Assembly (NCBI GenBank): GCA_026709065.1
Contig: JAPOTS010000078.1
Location: forward strand, 21,300 to 85,299
Length of the DNA stretch: 64,000 nt
Direction of reading: 5' to 3'
From: Bacteroidota bacterium
Lineage (GTDB): Bacteria; Bacteroidota; Rhodothermia; Rhodothermales; Bin80
Below the pieces are notes generated by a model that was not told the DNA's origin, ran no database searches, and saw only the letters and a program-made list of their open reading frames with translations. Positions 9,582-18,666 of the stretch are shown here, piece after piece; positions within the stretch are counted from its first letter, which is position 1; each line of letters starts with the position of its first letter. The translations under genes were made by a program, and so were the position numbers.

Positions 9582-10535
9582 CTTAACAATTTCTTGATGT
9601 GAAACTGATGGGACTCAACACAGAGAGATAATGAGATGATTCCGAATCAAAGAAGTTTGTAAGCGGAAATTCAATGCGTGCTCCCAAGGAACATCAATTT
9701 GAAACAGCACAATTCAAATGGCCAATTCAAAAATTGAGCCACATCAAGACTTATTAGCAGATACAAATACATGCGACATCTGATCTAACATATGATAGGG
9801 CTCTTTGGTTCTATGTGACTCCCCTTATGTACGCTGTGATCATCCAAAATCATCATAAAAACCATGTCATTTGCCAATGCTGTATATTCAATGTACGGGA
9901 TTTTTTCTCTTTGACCACTTTATCTTCCGTTACATTCACGGTGGCATTGCTGCAAAAGCCTCGAAACCAATAATGAAGACTTATAGAACATAAATAGTAC
10001 TATTTGATGGATTTAAATCAGCGCATACATGTGAGCGATCTGTAGAATTTTTGACGAATCCCAGAGATTTGCGAATTAAGCTACGATAGCGCATCAAGCC
10101 ATATCTGGGTTGAATGAATTAGGCATTCATAGTAAATATGTTTCCTTTGATGACACCTCTGAATTAAAGTCAGAACTAGCGCTTAATTCAAGGGTGTATG
10201 TTAGCGCAGGTATGATTAATCGTATGGATACAAGGAAACTAGGCTATAAGTTGAGGATTGAGACCAAAAGTACCAAACCCAATCAGAACAATCACAGTAA
10301 AAATCCAAAGTTAGACAAAGCCTATGCGATCAGTAGAGGTAAAGGCAGATACAGACTTTGGCATTAAGTAGGGAAGAGCAGTAGAGAAATCGGATAAATA
10401 TACCTTCACGGAGTCAATGAGAGTAAGATTTCTCTCCACAATGTCACCCATGAAAAGACTTATTTTAATCCAACCACGGTAACACTTGATTGCCACGCTC
10501 ATGTTCCTTCATGAAACCAATATCTACGGACATGA
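9582..10535. other. long gene-poor stretch
   Basis: 954 bases between aroA and the Fic gene, both on the reverse strand. An 85-codon forward frame (10110-10367) has a basic C-terminal half and no motif I recognise; I do not call it a gene. The stretch must contain the aroA promoter near its left end. There is no clear repeat or tRNA. It reads like degraded coding DNA but nothing is identifiable. Confidence 0.4.
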
Positions 10536-11714
10536 TTACGATGAAGACGCAATACTTTCGGTGAGAAGTTGTAAATATTTGTCGTAAACAAAAATGCGGT
10601 TGCGCCTTTGTCCTGTAATTTCCTTCATGACTCCCAACTTCTCAAGATGATGGATAGACTTGTATGCTGTTGGCAATGAAATTCCAGCGGTTTTGGAAAT
10701 ATATGGGGCCGAAATGATGAATTGTTTCTGGAGAATTGAGAATACTTGTAGTGCTGAGCCTGCTAATCTACCAGAGTGATTGATTTTTTGGATATCCTCA
10801 TCAAACAATTTGAGAATATTCTTGGCGAGTTGAATCCCATGTTCAGAAGTTTCAATGACACCATCCAAGAAAAACCCCAACCAAGTTTCCCAATCTCCAT
10901 GAGTTCGAACGCGTTGCAGTAACTCGTAATAATGGGATCTGTAATGTTTGAAATAAAGACTCAGATTAAGAGTGGGGTGTTGAAGTAAGCCGCTGTGGAC
11001 CAAATACAGGGTGATGAGAAGTCGCCCTAAGCGCCCATTACCATCAAGGAATGGATGAATGGTTTCAAATTGAACATGAATCAAACCTGCTTTCATGAGC
11101 GTTGGCAGTTCATGGTGATCCGAATGAATAAACGTTTCTATATCACTCATCAGATCAGCAATGTAGGTATGAGGTGGCGGGACATACATGGCATTTCCAG
11201 GGCGTGTACCGCCAATCCAGTTCTGGGAACGTCTAAATTCACCGGGTAGTTTCGAACTTCCTCGTCCACCCGATAGCAGGATTTCATGCATTTCGCGCAT
11301 AAGGCGTTGACTCAAGGGGAAACCTTGGTTTAATCGCGTAATGCCATGATTCATTGCTGATACATAGTTTGAAACCTCCTGTATTTCATCAATAGGTACG
11401 CTGGGAGGATGATCTATCTCAAACAGAAACAAGTCCGATAGTGATGACTGCGTGCCTTCAATCTGTGAAGAGAATACTGCCTCCTGTCTTACATATGTGT
11501 ATACAAAAATTGAAAAGTCTGGCAGAACTTCCGAGATACCATCCAAGCGACCAATGAATAAATACGCTTTTTCTAGTTTCGAACGTAGAGTTTCCATATT
11601 GATTGGAGGATTCGGGGGCAGAAGAGGCGGAAGATATGCCTCTACTCGCTCCTGCACATGTGAGATTCTAACCTTTTCTCCAATCCGAGACTTGGTTTTT
11701 TCAAGATACATCAA
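10536..11714 (-). CDS. Fic family protein (putative AMP transferase) with built-in inhibitory helix
   Basis: 392-residue Fic/DOC enzyme. The catalytic motif HPFLDGNGRLGR is at residues 220-231, with His220 as the general base; such enzymes usually transfer AMP to a target hydroxyl. An N-terminal Fic_N region carries SSQIEG (Ser82-x-x-x-Glu86-Gly87), which matches the [S/T]xxxE[G/N] inhibitory motif of class II Fic proteins, so activity is probably auto-inhibited. The C-terminal about 70 residues look like a winged helix (AGISLPTAYKSIHHLEKLG), the usual arrangement in stand-alone Fic regulators. No separate antitoxin is adjacent. The gene is isolated between two gene-poor regions, which fits an accessory gene. 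Confidence 0.93.
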   Translation of the reverse strand: MMYLEKTKSRIGEKVRISHVQERVEAYLPPLLPPNPPINMETLRSKLEKAYLFIGRLDGISEVLPDFSIFVYTYVRQEAVFSSQIEGTQSSLSDLFLFEIDHPPSVPIDEIQEVSNYVSAMNHGITRLNQGFPLSQRLMREMHEILLSGGRGSSKLPGEFRRSQNWIGGTRPGNAMYVPPPHTYIADLMSDIETFIHSDHHELPTLMKAGLIHVQFETIHPFLDGNGRLGRLLITLYLVHSGLLQHPTLNLSLYFKHYRSHYYELLQRVRTHGDWETWLGFFLDGVIETSEHGIQLAKNILKLFDEDIQKINHSGRLAGSALQVFSILQKQFIISAPYISKTAGISLPTAYKSIHHLEKLGVMKEITGQRRNRIFVYDKYLQLLTESIASSS

Positions 11715-12518
11715 AATAAATGGTTTTATTTGGTTTACTTAATAAACAAAAATAGGTTTTAATTTATTAATCAATCACGCTTTGAAATCCGAAGATTAGT
11801 AATGATCAGTCGGGTATGTTGAGAATACTGAGACGTTCATTGACCCTTTCTATGGTTTAAAATCTATTGAATAGTGCTGTTAATGCAATATATATCATTA
11901 TATTAAGATAGGTTTTTCACAAATTATCAGGTTCTACATTCAGTTTTTATTTCATGGATGCCTCCATTTTGACATTAGAAAAAAGGAAATATCGTAATAT
12001 CCAAAACTTTATTAACTTTTTATCTTAATAAACTAAAATTCTATTTTATTTATTTATATAATTCTAATTAAGGATCACTTAATTAGAATTATTGATTATT
12101 TGTTCAAAAGAAGCAGGAATGGAAAATGAAGATGTTCACTGATGATCTCTATCATTCAGGAACCTGTTTGATCCAATTCCACGCCTCCTAAAATCATCAA
12201 TATAGTGGACGAAACTATGATCAATTGACACAAAGATGAATGATCAGATGCTCTTCGGCGGAATTATTCAGAGGTCAGAGGCTCAGCAATTAATTCAGCA
12301 AAAAGGGGCGGTTATCGCCATTCCAGCGAACCCAGAATATTCATGAGCATTGGTAAATATCTCCTTAGCAGGATGATGTCACAAACACTATTACGGATAG
12401 GACTGAACAGCCAATTGTCGGATTTATTGATTATATTAACTCATTAAAGAGGAACATAGCAGGATGAACTATGTATTCAAGTCCTGTTCTTACTTAAAAC
12501 TATAATATAATCAATGAC
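11715..12518. other. AT-rich gene-poor region
   Basis: About 800 very AT-rich bases between the divergent Fic gene and tatA. There is no credible coding frame. It contains the long perfect hairpin listed separately and should hold promoters for both flanking genes. Confidence 0.5.
12058..12092. repeat. perfect 15-bp inverted repeat with 5-base loop
   Basis: Arms at 12058-12072 and 12078-12092 are exact reverse complements around the loop GATCA. The arms are AT-rich (core TTCTAATTAAG), there is no T-run tail, and the site lies mid-way between the divergent Fic and tatA genes. This makes an operator or a protein-binding cruciform more likely than a terminator. The perfect match is seen directly; its role is inference. 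Confidence 0.55.
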
Positions 12519-12785
12519 ATGTTTGGACTAGGACCTTGGGAAATTGCGATTATTTTACTAATCGTGTTAGTTCTTTTTGGAGCCAAGCGCATTCCAGAAG
12601 TCGCGCGCGGGCTTGGGAAGGGAATCCGTGAGTTTAAGTCTGCTACAAGTGAAATTAGCAGGGAGCTTACAGTAGAAGACCGCCCTCAATATCGACCACC
12701 AGCACAGCAGAATCCTCCAGGATATGTTCCGCCCCAAAAACAAGAGTCCGCTGAATCAGCTACGCAGCCTGAGTCTTCTCGGTAG
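12519..12785 (+). CDS. tatA: Sec-independent translocase subunit TatA/TatE
   Basis: 88-residue membrane protein forming the pore-lining component of the twin-arginine translocon. The N-terminal GPWEIAIILLIVLVLFG is the single short membrane helix, with the family's acidic residue at Glu8. The hinge and amphipathic helix AKRIPEVARGLGKGIREFK follow, then a Pro/Gln-rich tail. Length and order match TatA/TatE. tatB/tatC are not adjacent. It is followed 34 bp later by gatA in the same direction. Confidence 0.95.
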   Translation: MFGLGPWEIAIILLIVLVLFGAKRIPEVARGLGKGIREFKSATSEISRELTVEDRPQYRPPAQQNPPGYVPPQKQESAESATQPESSR

Positions 12786-12819
12786 CTACTCTGCTGTTGG
12801 TGTGTCTATCTAAACGCAT

Positions 12820-14262
12820 ATGGCCTTACCGTCATTTGCTAATTCCAGAAGTGCATTGCTTAATGGCAGTCTGACAGCTGTTGAACTTGCACAACTGTCT
12901 GTAGAAACCATTAATAAAGAGAATCCGCACATCAATGCGTTTACTTATGTGGATGCAGATTCCGTATGTCAGTCTGCTCAGTCCATTGATGAGCGTTTAG
13001 CCCGTGACGAAAATCTTCCCTTGGCTGGCCTCATTCTCGGAGTTAAAGATGTTCTGAGTACAACCGAGTGGCCCGTTACCTGTTCATCTAAAATTCTAAA
13101 AGGCTATCGCCCCCCATTTGAAGCCACCTCAGTGGCACGTTTACGTCAGGCAGGTGCATTGCTGATAGGGCGGGCTAATTGTGATGAGTTTGCTATGGGG
13201 TCTACGACCGAGTATTCTGCGTACGGAGTGACAAAAAACCCCAATAATGTAAAGTATGTTGCAGGTGGATCCTCTGGAGGATCTGCAGCCGCTGTTGCGG
13301 CCGGTATGTGCCATGCTGCCCTCGGGACAGACACTGGGGGGTCTATTCGCCAACCCTCAGCTTTTTGTGGCGTGGTTGGACTCAAGCCAACCTATGGACT
13401 GGTCAGCCGTTTTGGGCTTGTAGCATTCGCCTCATCCTTTGACTGTGTTGGGCCTATTACTCAGAGCCCTTACGAGGCTTGGCAGATTCTATGTCATATG
13501 TCTGGAACGGATCCAAACGATGCAACCTGTATAGACTATTCGCCTGAAAAGTCTGCCTACTCTCCTGATATGCCTATTGATGGATTACGAGTTGGTGTGC
13601 TTTCGGAGTATTATGGAGAAGGGCTGGAGGATGAAGTTCATCACTTAGTGGATCAGACAGCACAAAATCTAAAGTCTCAAGGAGCACAGTTGATTTCGGT
13701 ATCTATGCCTCATATTGAGTATGGAATTGCTGCCTATTATATTCTGGCCGCTGCCGAAGCCTCAAGTAACCTATCAAGATATGATGGGGTCAAGTACGGA
13801 ATTCGTCATTTAGGTGATGAAGAGTCACTTGAAAGCATGTATGTACAGACACGGAGCCAAGGATTTGGATTTGAGGTGAAAAGGCGAATCATGCTTGGGA
13901 CCTACGTCCTCTCAGCGGGCTATTATGATGCCTACTATGGAAAAGCACAGCGCGTGCGCTCACTCATTCGTCAAGATTTTGAGGAAGCATGGAAAAAAAT
14001 AGATATATTATTGACACCAGTGACACCTACGGCAGGAGCATGTATTGGCGAATGGGGAAATGATCCACTCCAGATGTATCTTAGTGATGCCTATACAGTG
14101 ACGGCAAATCTAGCAGGAATCCCAGCTGTATCAGTTCCGGTTGGAAAAGTGGACGATGGGTTACCTGTTGGCGTTCAAGTATTAGGTCCACCAATGAGCG
14201 AATCACGAATTCTCTCTGTTGGACAGAGGATCATGGAGCTTGCAGACACCGTAGTTTCTTAA
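12820..14262 (+). CDS. gatA: Asp-tRNA(Asn)/Glu-tRNA(Gln) amidotransferase subunit A
   Basis: Glutaminase subunit of the GatCAB complex, which converts misacylated Glu-tRNA(Gln) or Asp-tRNA(Asn) to the amide form. The amidase-signature Ser-cisSer-Lys triad is visible: Lys76 in GVKDVL, Ser151 in [11 protein letters not shown] and Ser175 in [14 protein letters not shown]. The 480-residue length is typical. gatB and gatC are not in this window. It lies in a forward run tatA-gatA-sucD-engB with gaps of 34, 28 and 9 bp, probably one transcript. This start leaves a normal N-terminus of about 75 residues before the catalytic Lys. Confidence 0.97.
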   Translation: MALPSFANSRSALLNGSLTAVELAQLSVETINKENPHINAFTYVDADSVCQSAQSIDERLARDENLPLAGLILGVKDVLSTTEWPVTCSSKILKGYRPPFEATSVARLRQAGALLIGRANCDEFAMGSTTEYSAYGVTKNPNNVKYVAGGSSGGSAAAVAAGMCHAALGTDTGGSIRQPSAFCGVVGLKPTYGLVSRFGLVAFASSFDCVGPITQSPYEAWQILCHMSGTDPNDATCIDYSPEKSAYSPDMPIDGLRVGVLSEYYGEGLEDEVHHLVDQTAQNLKSQGAQLISVSMPHIEYGIAAYYILAAAEASSNLSRYDGVKYGIRHLGDEESLESMYVQTRSQGFGFEVKRRIMLGTYVLSAGYYDAYYGKAQRVRSLIRQDFEEAWKKIDILLTPVTPTAGACIGEWGNDPLQMYLSDAYTVTANLAGIPAVSVPVGKVDDGLPVGVQVLGPPMSESRILSVGQRIMELADTVVS

Positions 14263-14290
14263 ATCATTCATTTCTCACACAAACCATTAC

Positions 14291-15160
14291 ATGAGTATTT
14301 TAGTTGACAAGCATACACGACTGGTCGTTCAGGGATTTACTGGAAAAGAAGGCTCCTTTCATTCTGAGCAGATGATTGCATTTGGCACCAATGTGGTTGG
14401 AGGCGTGACTCCCGGTAAAGGAGGGCAGCAACATCTTGGCTGCCCTGTATTTAACACTGTAAAGGAGTCGGTGCAAGGTGAAGGGGCAAATACCTCAGTC
14501 ATCTTTGTGCCTCCAGCGTTCGCCAAAGATGCTATTATAGAGGCAGCGGACGCAGGCATCGCATTAATTGTTTGTATTACAGAGGGGATACCAGTCAAGG
14601 ATATGGTCGAAGCGTCTCACTATGTAAAATCCGTCGGAGCTCGCTTAGTCGGGCCAAATTGTCCAGGGCTATTAACGCCAGGACAGGCAAAAGTGGGAAT
14701 CATGCCTGCCATGATCTTTTCTGAAGGTCCAGTAGGTGTGATCTCAAGGTCTGGAACCCTCACCTACGAGGCCGTTGATCAATTAACGCATCAAGGACTT
14801 GGTCAAAGTACAGCGATTGGGATAGGTGGTGATCCAGTCATAGGAACTAAATTTATTGATGCACTCCAATTGTTTGAAGATGATCCTAAAACTGAAGCTG
14901 TTGTTTTGATCGGAGAGATTGGTGGCACAGATGAAGAGGATGCCGCGGCCTATATCACAGGTCATATTACCAAACCAGTGATAGCATTTATTGCGGGTGC
15001 GACCGCTCCGCCTGGGCGCCGCATGGGGCATGCAGGGGCAATTATTGCGGGAGGCAAAGGAACGGCCGAAGATAAATTTGCTGCACTATCTGAAGCAGGT
15101 GCGCATGTAGTTCGTGATCCAGCTCAAATTGGGAAGGCGACCAAAGAACAAGCCTTTTAA
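14291..15160 (+). CDS. sucD: succinate-CoA ligase (ADP/GDP-forming) subunit alpha
   Basis: TCA-cycle enzyme subunit that binds CoA and carries the phosphohistidine. The N-terminal Rossmann CoA-binding segment [19 protein letters not shown] is intact. The active-site motif GHAGAI places the phosphorylated residue at about His247, matching the known position in the family. The C-terminal [13 protein letters not shown] and the 289-residue length are normal. The beta subunit sucC is not adjacent. It is 28 bp after gatA and 9 bp before engB. Confidence 0.97.
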   Translation: MSILVDKHTRLVVQGFTGKEGSFHSEQMIAFGTNVVGGVTPGKGGQQHLGCPVFNTVKESVQGEGANTSVIFVPPAFAKDAIIEAADAGIALIVCITEGIPVKDMVEASHYVKSVGARLVGPNCPGLLTPGQAKVGIMPAMIFSEGPVGVISRSGTLTYEAVDQLTHQGLGQSTAIGIGGDPVIGTKFIDALQLFEDDPKTEAVVLIGEIGGTDEEDAAAYITGHITKPVIAFIAGATAPPGRRMGHAGAIIAGGKGTAEDKFAALSEAGAHVVRDPAQIGKATKEQAF

Positions 15161-15169
15161 GGATCATCA

Positions 15170-15763
15170 ATGCAGATTCGGCATGTCACTTTTGTCAAGA
15201 GTGCAGAAACACTTGGACAGATACCGACTCCAGCCTTGCCTGAAGTTGCCTTTATTGGGCGCTCTAATGTAGGAAAAAGTGCTCTGTTGAATATGTTATG
15301 TCAACGAAAGTCTTTGGCACGTACAAGTACAACCCCAGGGAAAACCCAAACATTTAATTTTTATGAAGTAAATCGTCAGATTTATTTTGTTGATATACCG
15401 GGGTATGGCTATGCAAAAGTCAGTAAAAAAATTAGATCCCAATGGCGAAGACGGATTGCGGATTATCTCATACATCGCGAGCCACTAAAAGCAGTTTTAC
15501 ACCTAGTGGATAGCCGGCATCCTCCTTCGGAGCTTGACAAAGAAGTGATGTTAATGCTACGCGATTCAGATGCACAACGATTCCTTGTCCTTACGAAGGC
15601 AGATAAGCTCTCTGGAAATAAGATCACTCAAAGCCTAAACATAGTCAAACAAGTCATGAAAGCATGCGGAGAAGAAATTCCAATCATCGTGACATCTGCT
15701 CACAATAAGATGGGGCAACAAGAGTTGCTTAATCGTATAGAAACAGTCCTGAGCACTCAATAG
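15170..15763 (+). CDS. engB: ribosome biogenesis GTPase YihA/YsxC (EngB)
   Basis: 197-residue GTPase needed for late assembly of the 50S subunit. The G motifs are in order: P-loop GRSNVGKS (residues 30-37), the G2 region TSTTPGKTQTFNF, G3 DIPGYG and G4 TKAD. A G5-like VTSAH follows near 175. It starts 9 bp after sucD and is the last gene of the housekeeping run; 462 bases without a gene follow. Confidence 0.96.
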   Translation: MQIRHVTFVKSAETLGQIPTPALPEVAFIGRSNVGKSALLNMLCQRKSLARTSTTPGKTQTFNFYEVNRQIYFVDIPGYGYAKVSKKIRSQWRRRIADYLIHREPLKAVLHLVDSRHPPSELDKEVMLMLRDSDAQRFLVLTKADKLSGNKITQSLNIVKQVMKACGEEIPIIVTSAHNKMGQQELLNRIETVLSTQ

Positions 15764-16225
15764 ACGTATCTATACGAAAATCCCATATGACATGATCCAT
15801 TGGTATGGACCTAATGACGCAGAGGATACCATTTGATCAGTCATGAAATGGAACCTGTTCAGGTGCCATTGCCACAAGGCTGTTGGTTAGTATTTTGCTA
15901 CGATTGGTTTAGTTTCCTCATTTCTAAAAAGACAAAACTCATTCGAATTCATAGACGGATTTGATGTCCATGAGCATCTGAAGAAGGTGTGAATCAAAAC
16001 GTGTGAGGGGCTCAGATCATATATTGAGGAAAGTGGATAACTGGCGGCAAATTATATATTGAAAAGAGGATTTTGCTTATTAAGGGGGTGTAAATGTACC
16101 CAGTGGATAGCAATTTCTCTCAAATATAGTGGAAAATAGGTCTAAGAATTCATACAAATGTTTGTTCGCAACAAAAAAATGGGGGGGGGGTAAAATCGGT
16201 TTTGATATTTTTTCAGTAACACTTC
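15764..16225. other. intergenic with G10 tract
   Basis: 462 bases upstream of the first WD40 gene. There is no coding frame I can support. It contains a short A-run followed by an uninterrupted G10 tract (listed separately), and the WD40 promoter should lie here. Confidence 0.5.
16181..16190 (+). repeat. homopolymeric G10 tract upstream of WD40 gene
   Basis: Ten consecutive G residues follow an A7 run and T, 35 bp before the WD40 gene's ATG. Poly-G tracts of this length are prone to slipped-strand length change. Placed in a promoter or leader region, such a tract can switch or tune expression. No comparable tract precedes the second WD40 copy. Confidence 0.6.
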
Positions 16226-18529
16226 ATGCGATTTTTTCTATTATGTTTTTGCCTTAGTTTCACAGCCAATACAAACGCTCAGTCTCCTATATGGACCTAC
16301 GAACCACCAGAAAATACAGATGAATTTTTCCAAGGACCGATTGATGTGAAATCAGTATCATTTTCCCCAGATGGAAAGTTGATAGCATCTGGTGGTTCAG
16401 GTACTTGGAGTTTCTCACCTGATTCAGATCCAGCAATCAATATATTTGATGCGGAAACCGGGAGAGAGATACTCAGCTTTGCACATGAACATTGGCAGGT
16501 TAGGTCCATTGCATTTTCACCAGATGGAAAGACACTGGCATCTGGTGGAACAAAGCCTGAAGGGCATGGAGTCGGAAACCTTTATATGTGGGATGTAAAC
16601 ACCGGGCAGGAGTTGGATTGTAAGGTTGAGTTTTCTGATTGGGTCTACTCTGTAGCATTTTCACCCGATGGTACGATGTTAGCAGTGGGTTCAAGCCATG
16701 ATGAAGGAATCTCTCTTATAGATGTCAGCAAGTGTGAGGTTATACACGAATTTTCTCATGATTCCAGTACCGGTGATGTTCAGTCCGTGGATATTTCGCC
16801 AGATGGAACAATGCTCGTATCTGGTAGCTCGCACTCCTACATCAACCTGTGGGATCTAAATTCTAAACAAAGAATCGCAGGCACAAAGCTTTTAGGAGAA
16901 TTCGGAGATGAGATTACTTCAGTGGCATTCTCTCCAGATGGAACGAATCTGGTTTTTGCAGGACGACTAGGCGTTAATGGAATCATCCATCTGTGGGATG
17001 TGAACACTTGGGAGGAAATTAGCACCATTACCACTGAGACAGGTCTGGTGACCACTGTATCATTTTCTCCAGACGGAACAGTACTCGCATCTGGGACAGG
17101 ATCAATTATCACAGATGGCAACGATATTCATTTATGGGATCTGGATACTGGAGAGGAGATTCAATATCTTTCAGCTGAAGATGTTGGATCTAGGTCAGTA
17201 GCATTTTCACCAGATGGATCCAATCTGGTATCGGGGGGTGAGGCAAATATTAAGCTGTGGGATGCACAAACATTGAGTTTGATTTACACCATTGAAGAAG
17301 ATGTGATAGAGGATATTAAATTGGAATTTCTTGGGTTTTCATCGGATGCAACCAGACTGATTTCTGTACAATCAGATGGAATTATCCGCATTATTGATGT
17401 GAATACTGGACAAGAGATTCAAGAAATTTCTGAATTTTCATGGGAAGGAACACCCCATACAATTTCCCCTGACGGAACGAAGTTGGTGTCGGTAAGAAGT
17501 ATATTCATCTACCTTTATGATCTGTCATCTGGAGAGCAAATTCAACAATTCATTGGGCACACGAAGGAAGTAAATTCGGTGGAGTTCTCACCAAATGGAT
17601 CATTACTACTCTCTGGGGCTGACGATCAAGTAATGCGCCTATGGGATGTGAAAACTGGACGAGAGATTCAAGTCTTTTCTTCTCATGATGAAGAAGTAAG
17701 TAATGTAAAATTCTTTCCAGACGGTAAGAAACTAGTGTCAGGAACATGTGCTTTCTCAGATGATTATACTGGAAGCATCCGTATCTGGGATGTTACTTCG
17801 GGTGATCAGATCCAACAGTTTCTTCAGAATACATGTGTTTTGAGGATGATTATTTCACCCGATGGAAAGAAACTGGCTTCATCGGGTCTAACAAGAAGCG
17901 TCTCTATATGGGAGAATATAGAATCACCTAGCCCGACCAGTTCTATTGATTTTAATGACGGCATTCCCACAGTTTTGAGTTTTTCACTCGATGCAACGAA
18001 ATTAGTCGTTGGAGAAGATTCATTTTTCTTCAATGGAGAAGATTCATTTTTCAATTCTGATATATCCTTGTTGGATGTGACCAGTGGCTTTCGGATAGCT
18101 ACGATAGCTACATTTAATCATGGATCAGAAATTATAAACTATGTTGTTTCTCGTGATGGCAATTTTCTTGCAACAGGTGGAGAAAAATCCATCAAATTAT
18201 GGAATACGGTCCCATCCACAGTTTCCAACGAAGATGAGCAATCCTCGCCTGAGCCCTTTTCGATAATTGGCAATTACCCCAATCCGTTTCAATCCTCTAC
18301 ATCTATTCGTTTAGATCTACCTACTTCAGCACGCGTCGGAGTTGAAGTTTTTGATGTGACTGGACGACGTGTATTCATGCAAGCCCCTGTTGAGATCAAT
18401 GCAGGTAAAGGGCGTGATATTCGCCTAAACGGCATGTCTCTTCCCTCAGGTGCCTATCTGTATCGTTTGGAAATCATATCTGCGGAAGGAATTGACACAG
18501 ATACGGGGCGTTTTGTTAAGGTTCAGTAA
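16226..18529 (+). CDS. secreted WD40 repeat protein with T9SS type A sorting domain (copy 1)
   Basis: 767-residue exported protein. It has a signal peptide MRFFLLCFCLSFTANTNA|Q and many WD40 repeats carrying the consensus SVAFSPDGxxLASG...IxLWDVxTG, probably forming one or two beta-propellers (residues about 30-660). The C-terminal T9SS type A domain begins near IGNYPNPFQSSTSIRLDL (about 680) and ends SGAYLYRLEI...GRFVKVQ. It should be secreted through the type IX system and anchored at the cell surface. Bacterial WD40 propellers of this sort act in binding; the partner is unknown. It is a close paralogue of the next gene, and the C-terminal regions are almost identical at DNA level. The start is fixed by the signal peptide. 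Confidence 0.93.
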   Translation: MRFFLLCFCLSFTANTNAQSPIWTYEPPENTDEFFQGPIDVKSVSFSPDGKLIASGGSGTWSFSPDSDPAINIFDAETGREILSFAHEHWQVRSIAFSPDGKTLASGGTKPEGHGVGNLYMWDVNTGQELDCKVEFSDWVYSVAFSPDGTMLAVGSSHDEGISLIDVSKCEVIHEFSHDSSTGDVQSVDISPDGTMLVSGSSHSYINLWDLNSKQRIAGTKLLGEFGDEITSVAFSPDGTNLVFAGRLGVNGIIHLWDVNTWEEISTITTETGLVTTVSFSPDGTVLASGTGSIITDGNDIHLWDLDTGEEIQYLSAEDVGSRSVAFSPDGSNLVSGGEANIKLWDAQTLSLIYTIEEDVIEDIKLEFLGFSSDATRLISVQSDGIIRIIDVNTGQEIQEISEFSWEGTPHTISPDGTKLVSVRSIFIYLYDLSSGEQIQQFIGHTKEVNSVEFSPNGSLLLSGADDQVMRLWDVKTGREIQVFSSHDEEVSNVKFFPDGKKLVSGTCAFSDDYTGSIRIWDVTSGDQIQQFLQNTCVLRMIISPDGKKLASSGLTRSVSIWENIESPSPTSSIDFNDGIPTVLSFSLDATKLVVGEDSFFFNGEDSFFNSDISLLDVTSGFRIATIATFNHGSEIINYVVSRDGNFLATGGEKSIKLWNTVPSTVSNEDEQSSPEPFSIIGNYPNPFQSSTSIRLDLPTSARVGVEVFDVTGRRVFMQAPVEINAGKGRDIRLNGMSLPSGAYLYRLEIISAEGIDTDTGRFVKVQ

Positions 18530-18604
18530 TCATTAAACCTGAATGTGACTCAATCATCAAGGATTTCTAAGAACTTCCAGTATTCTTTTTCACATCTGAA
18601 GTGG
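18530..18604 (+). repeat. 3'-flank repeat, copy 1
   Basis: The stretch beginning CATTAAACCTGAATGTGACT and ending near CACATCTGAAGTG recurs with few differences at about 21094-21169, directly after the stop of the second WD40 gene. It marks the boundary of the tandem duplication. Confidence 0.8.
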
Positions 18605-18666
18605 TGAGAGTGTTCTTTTCAACAATTGATGGTTCTGGATTTGTTTGAATTTTGTTATTAATACTC

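Noticed and set aside
10110..10367. 85-codon forward frame
   Set aside because: No recognisable motif and isolated; kept only as a note in the gap description.
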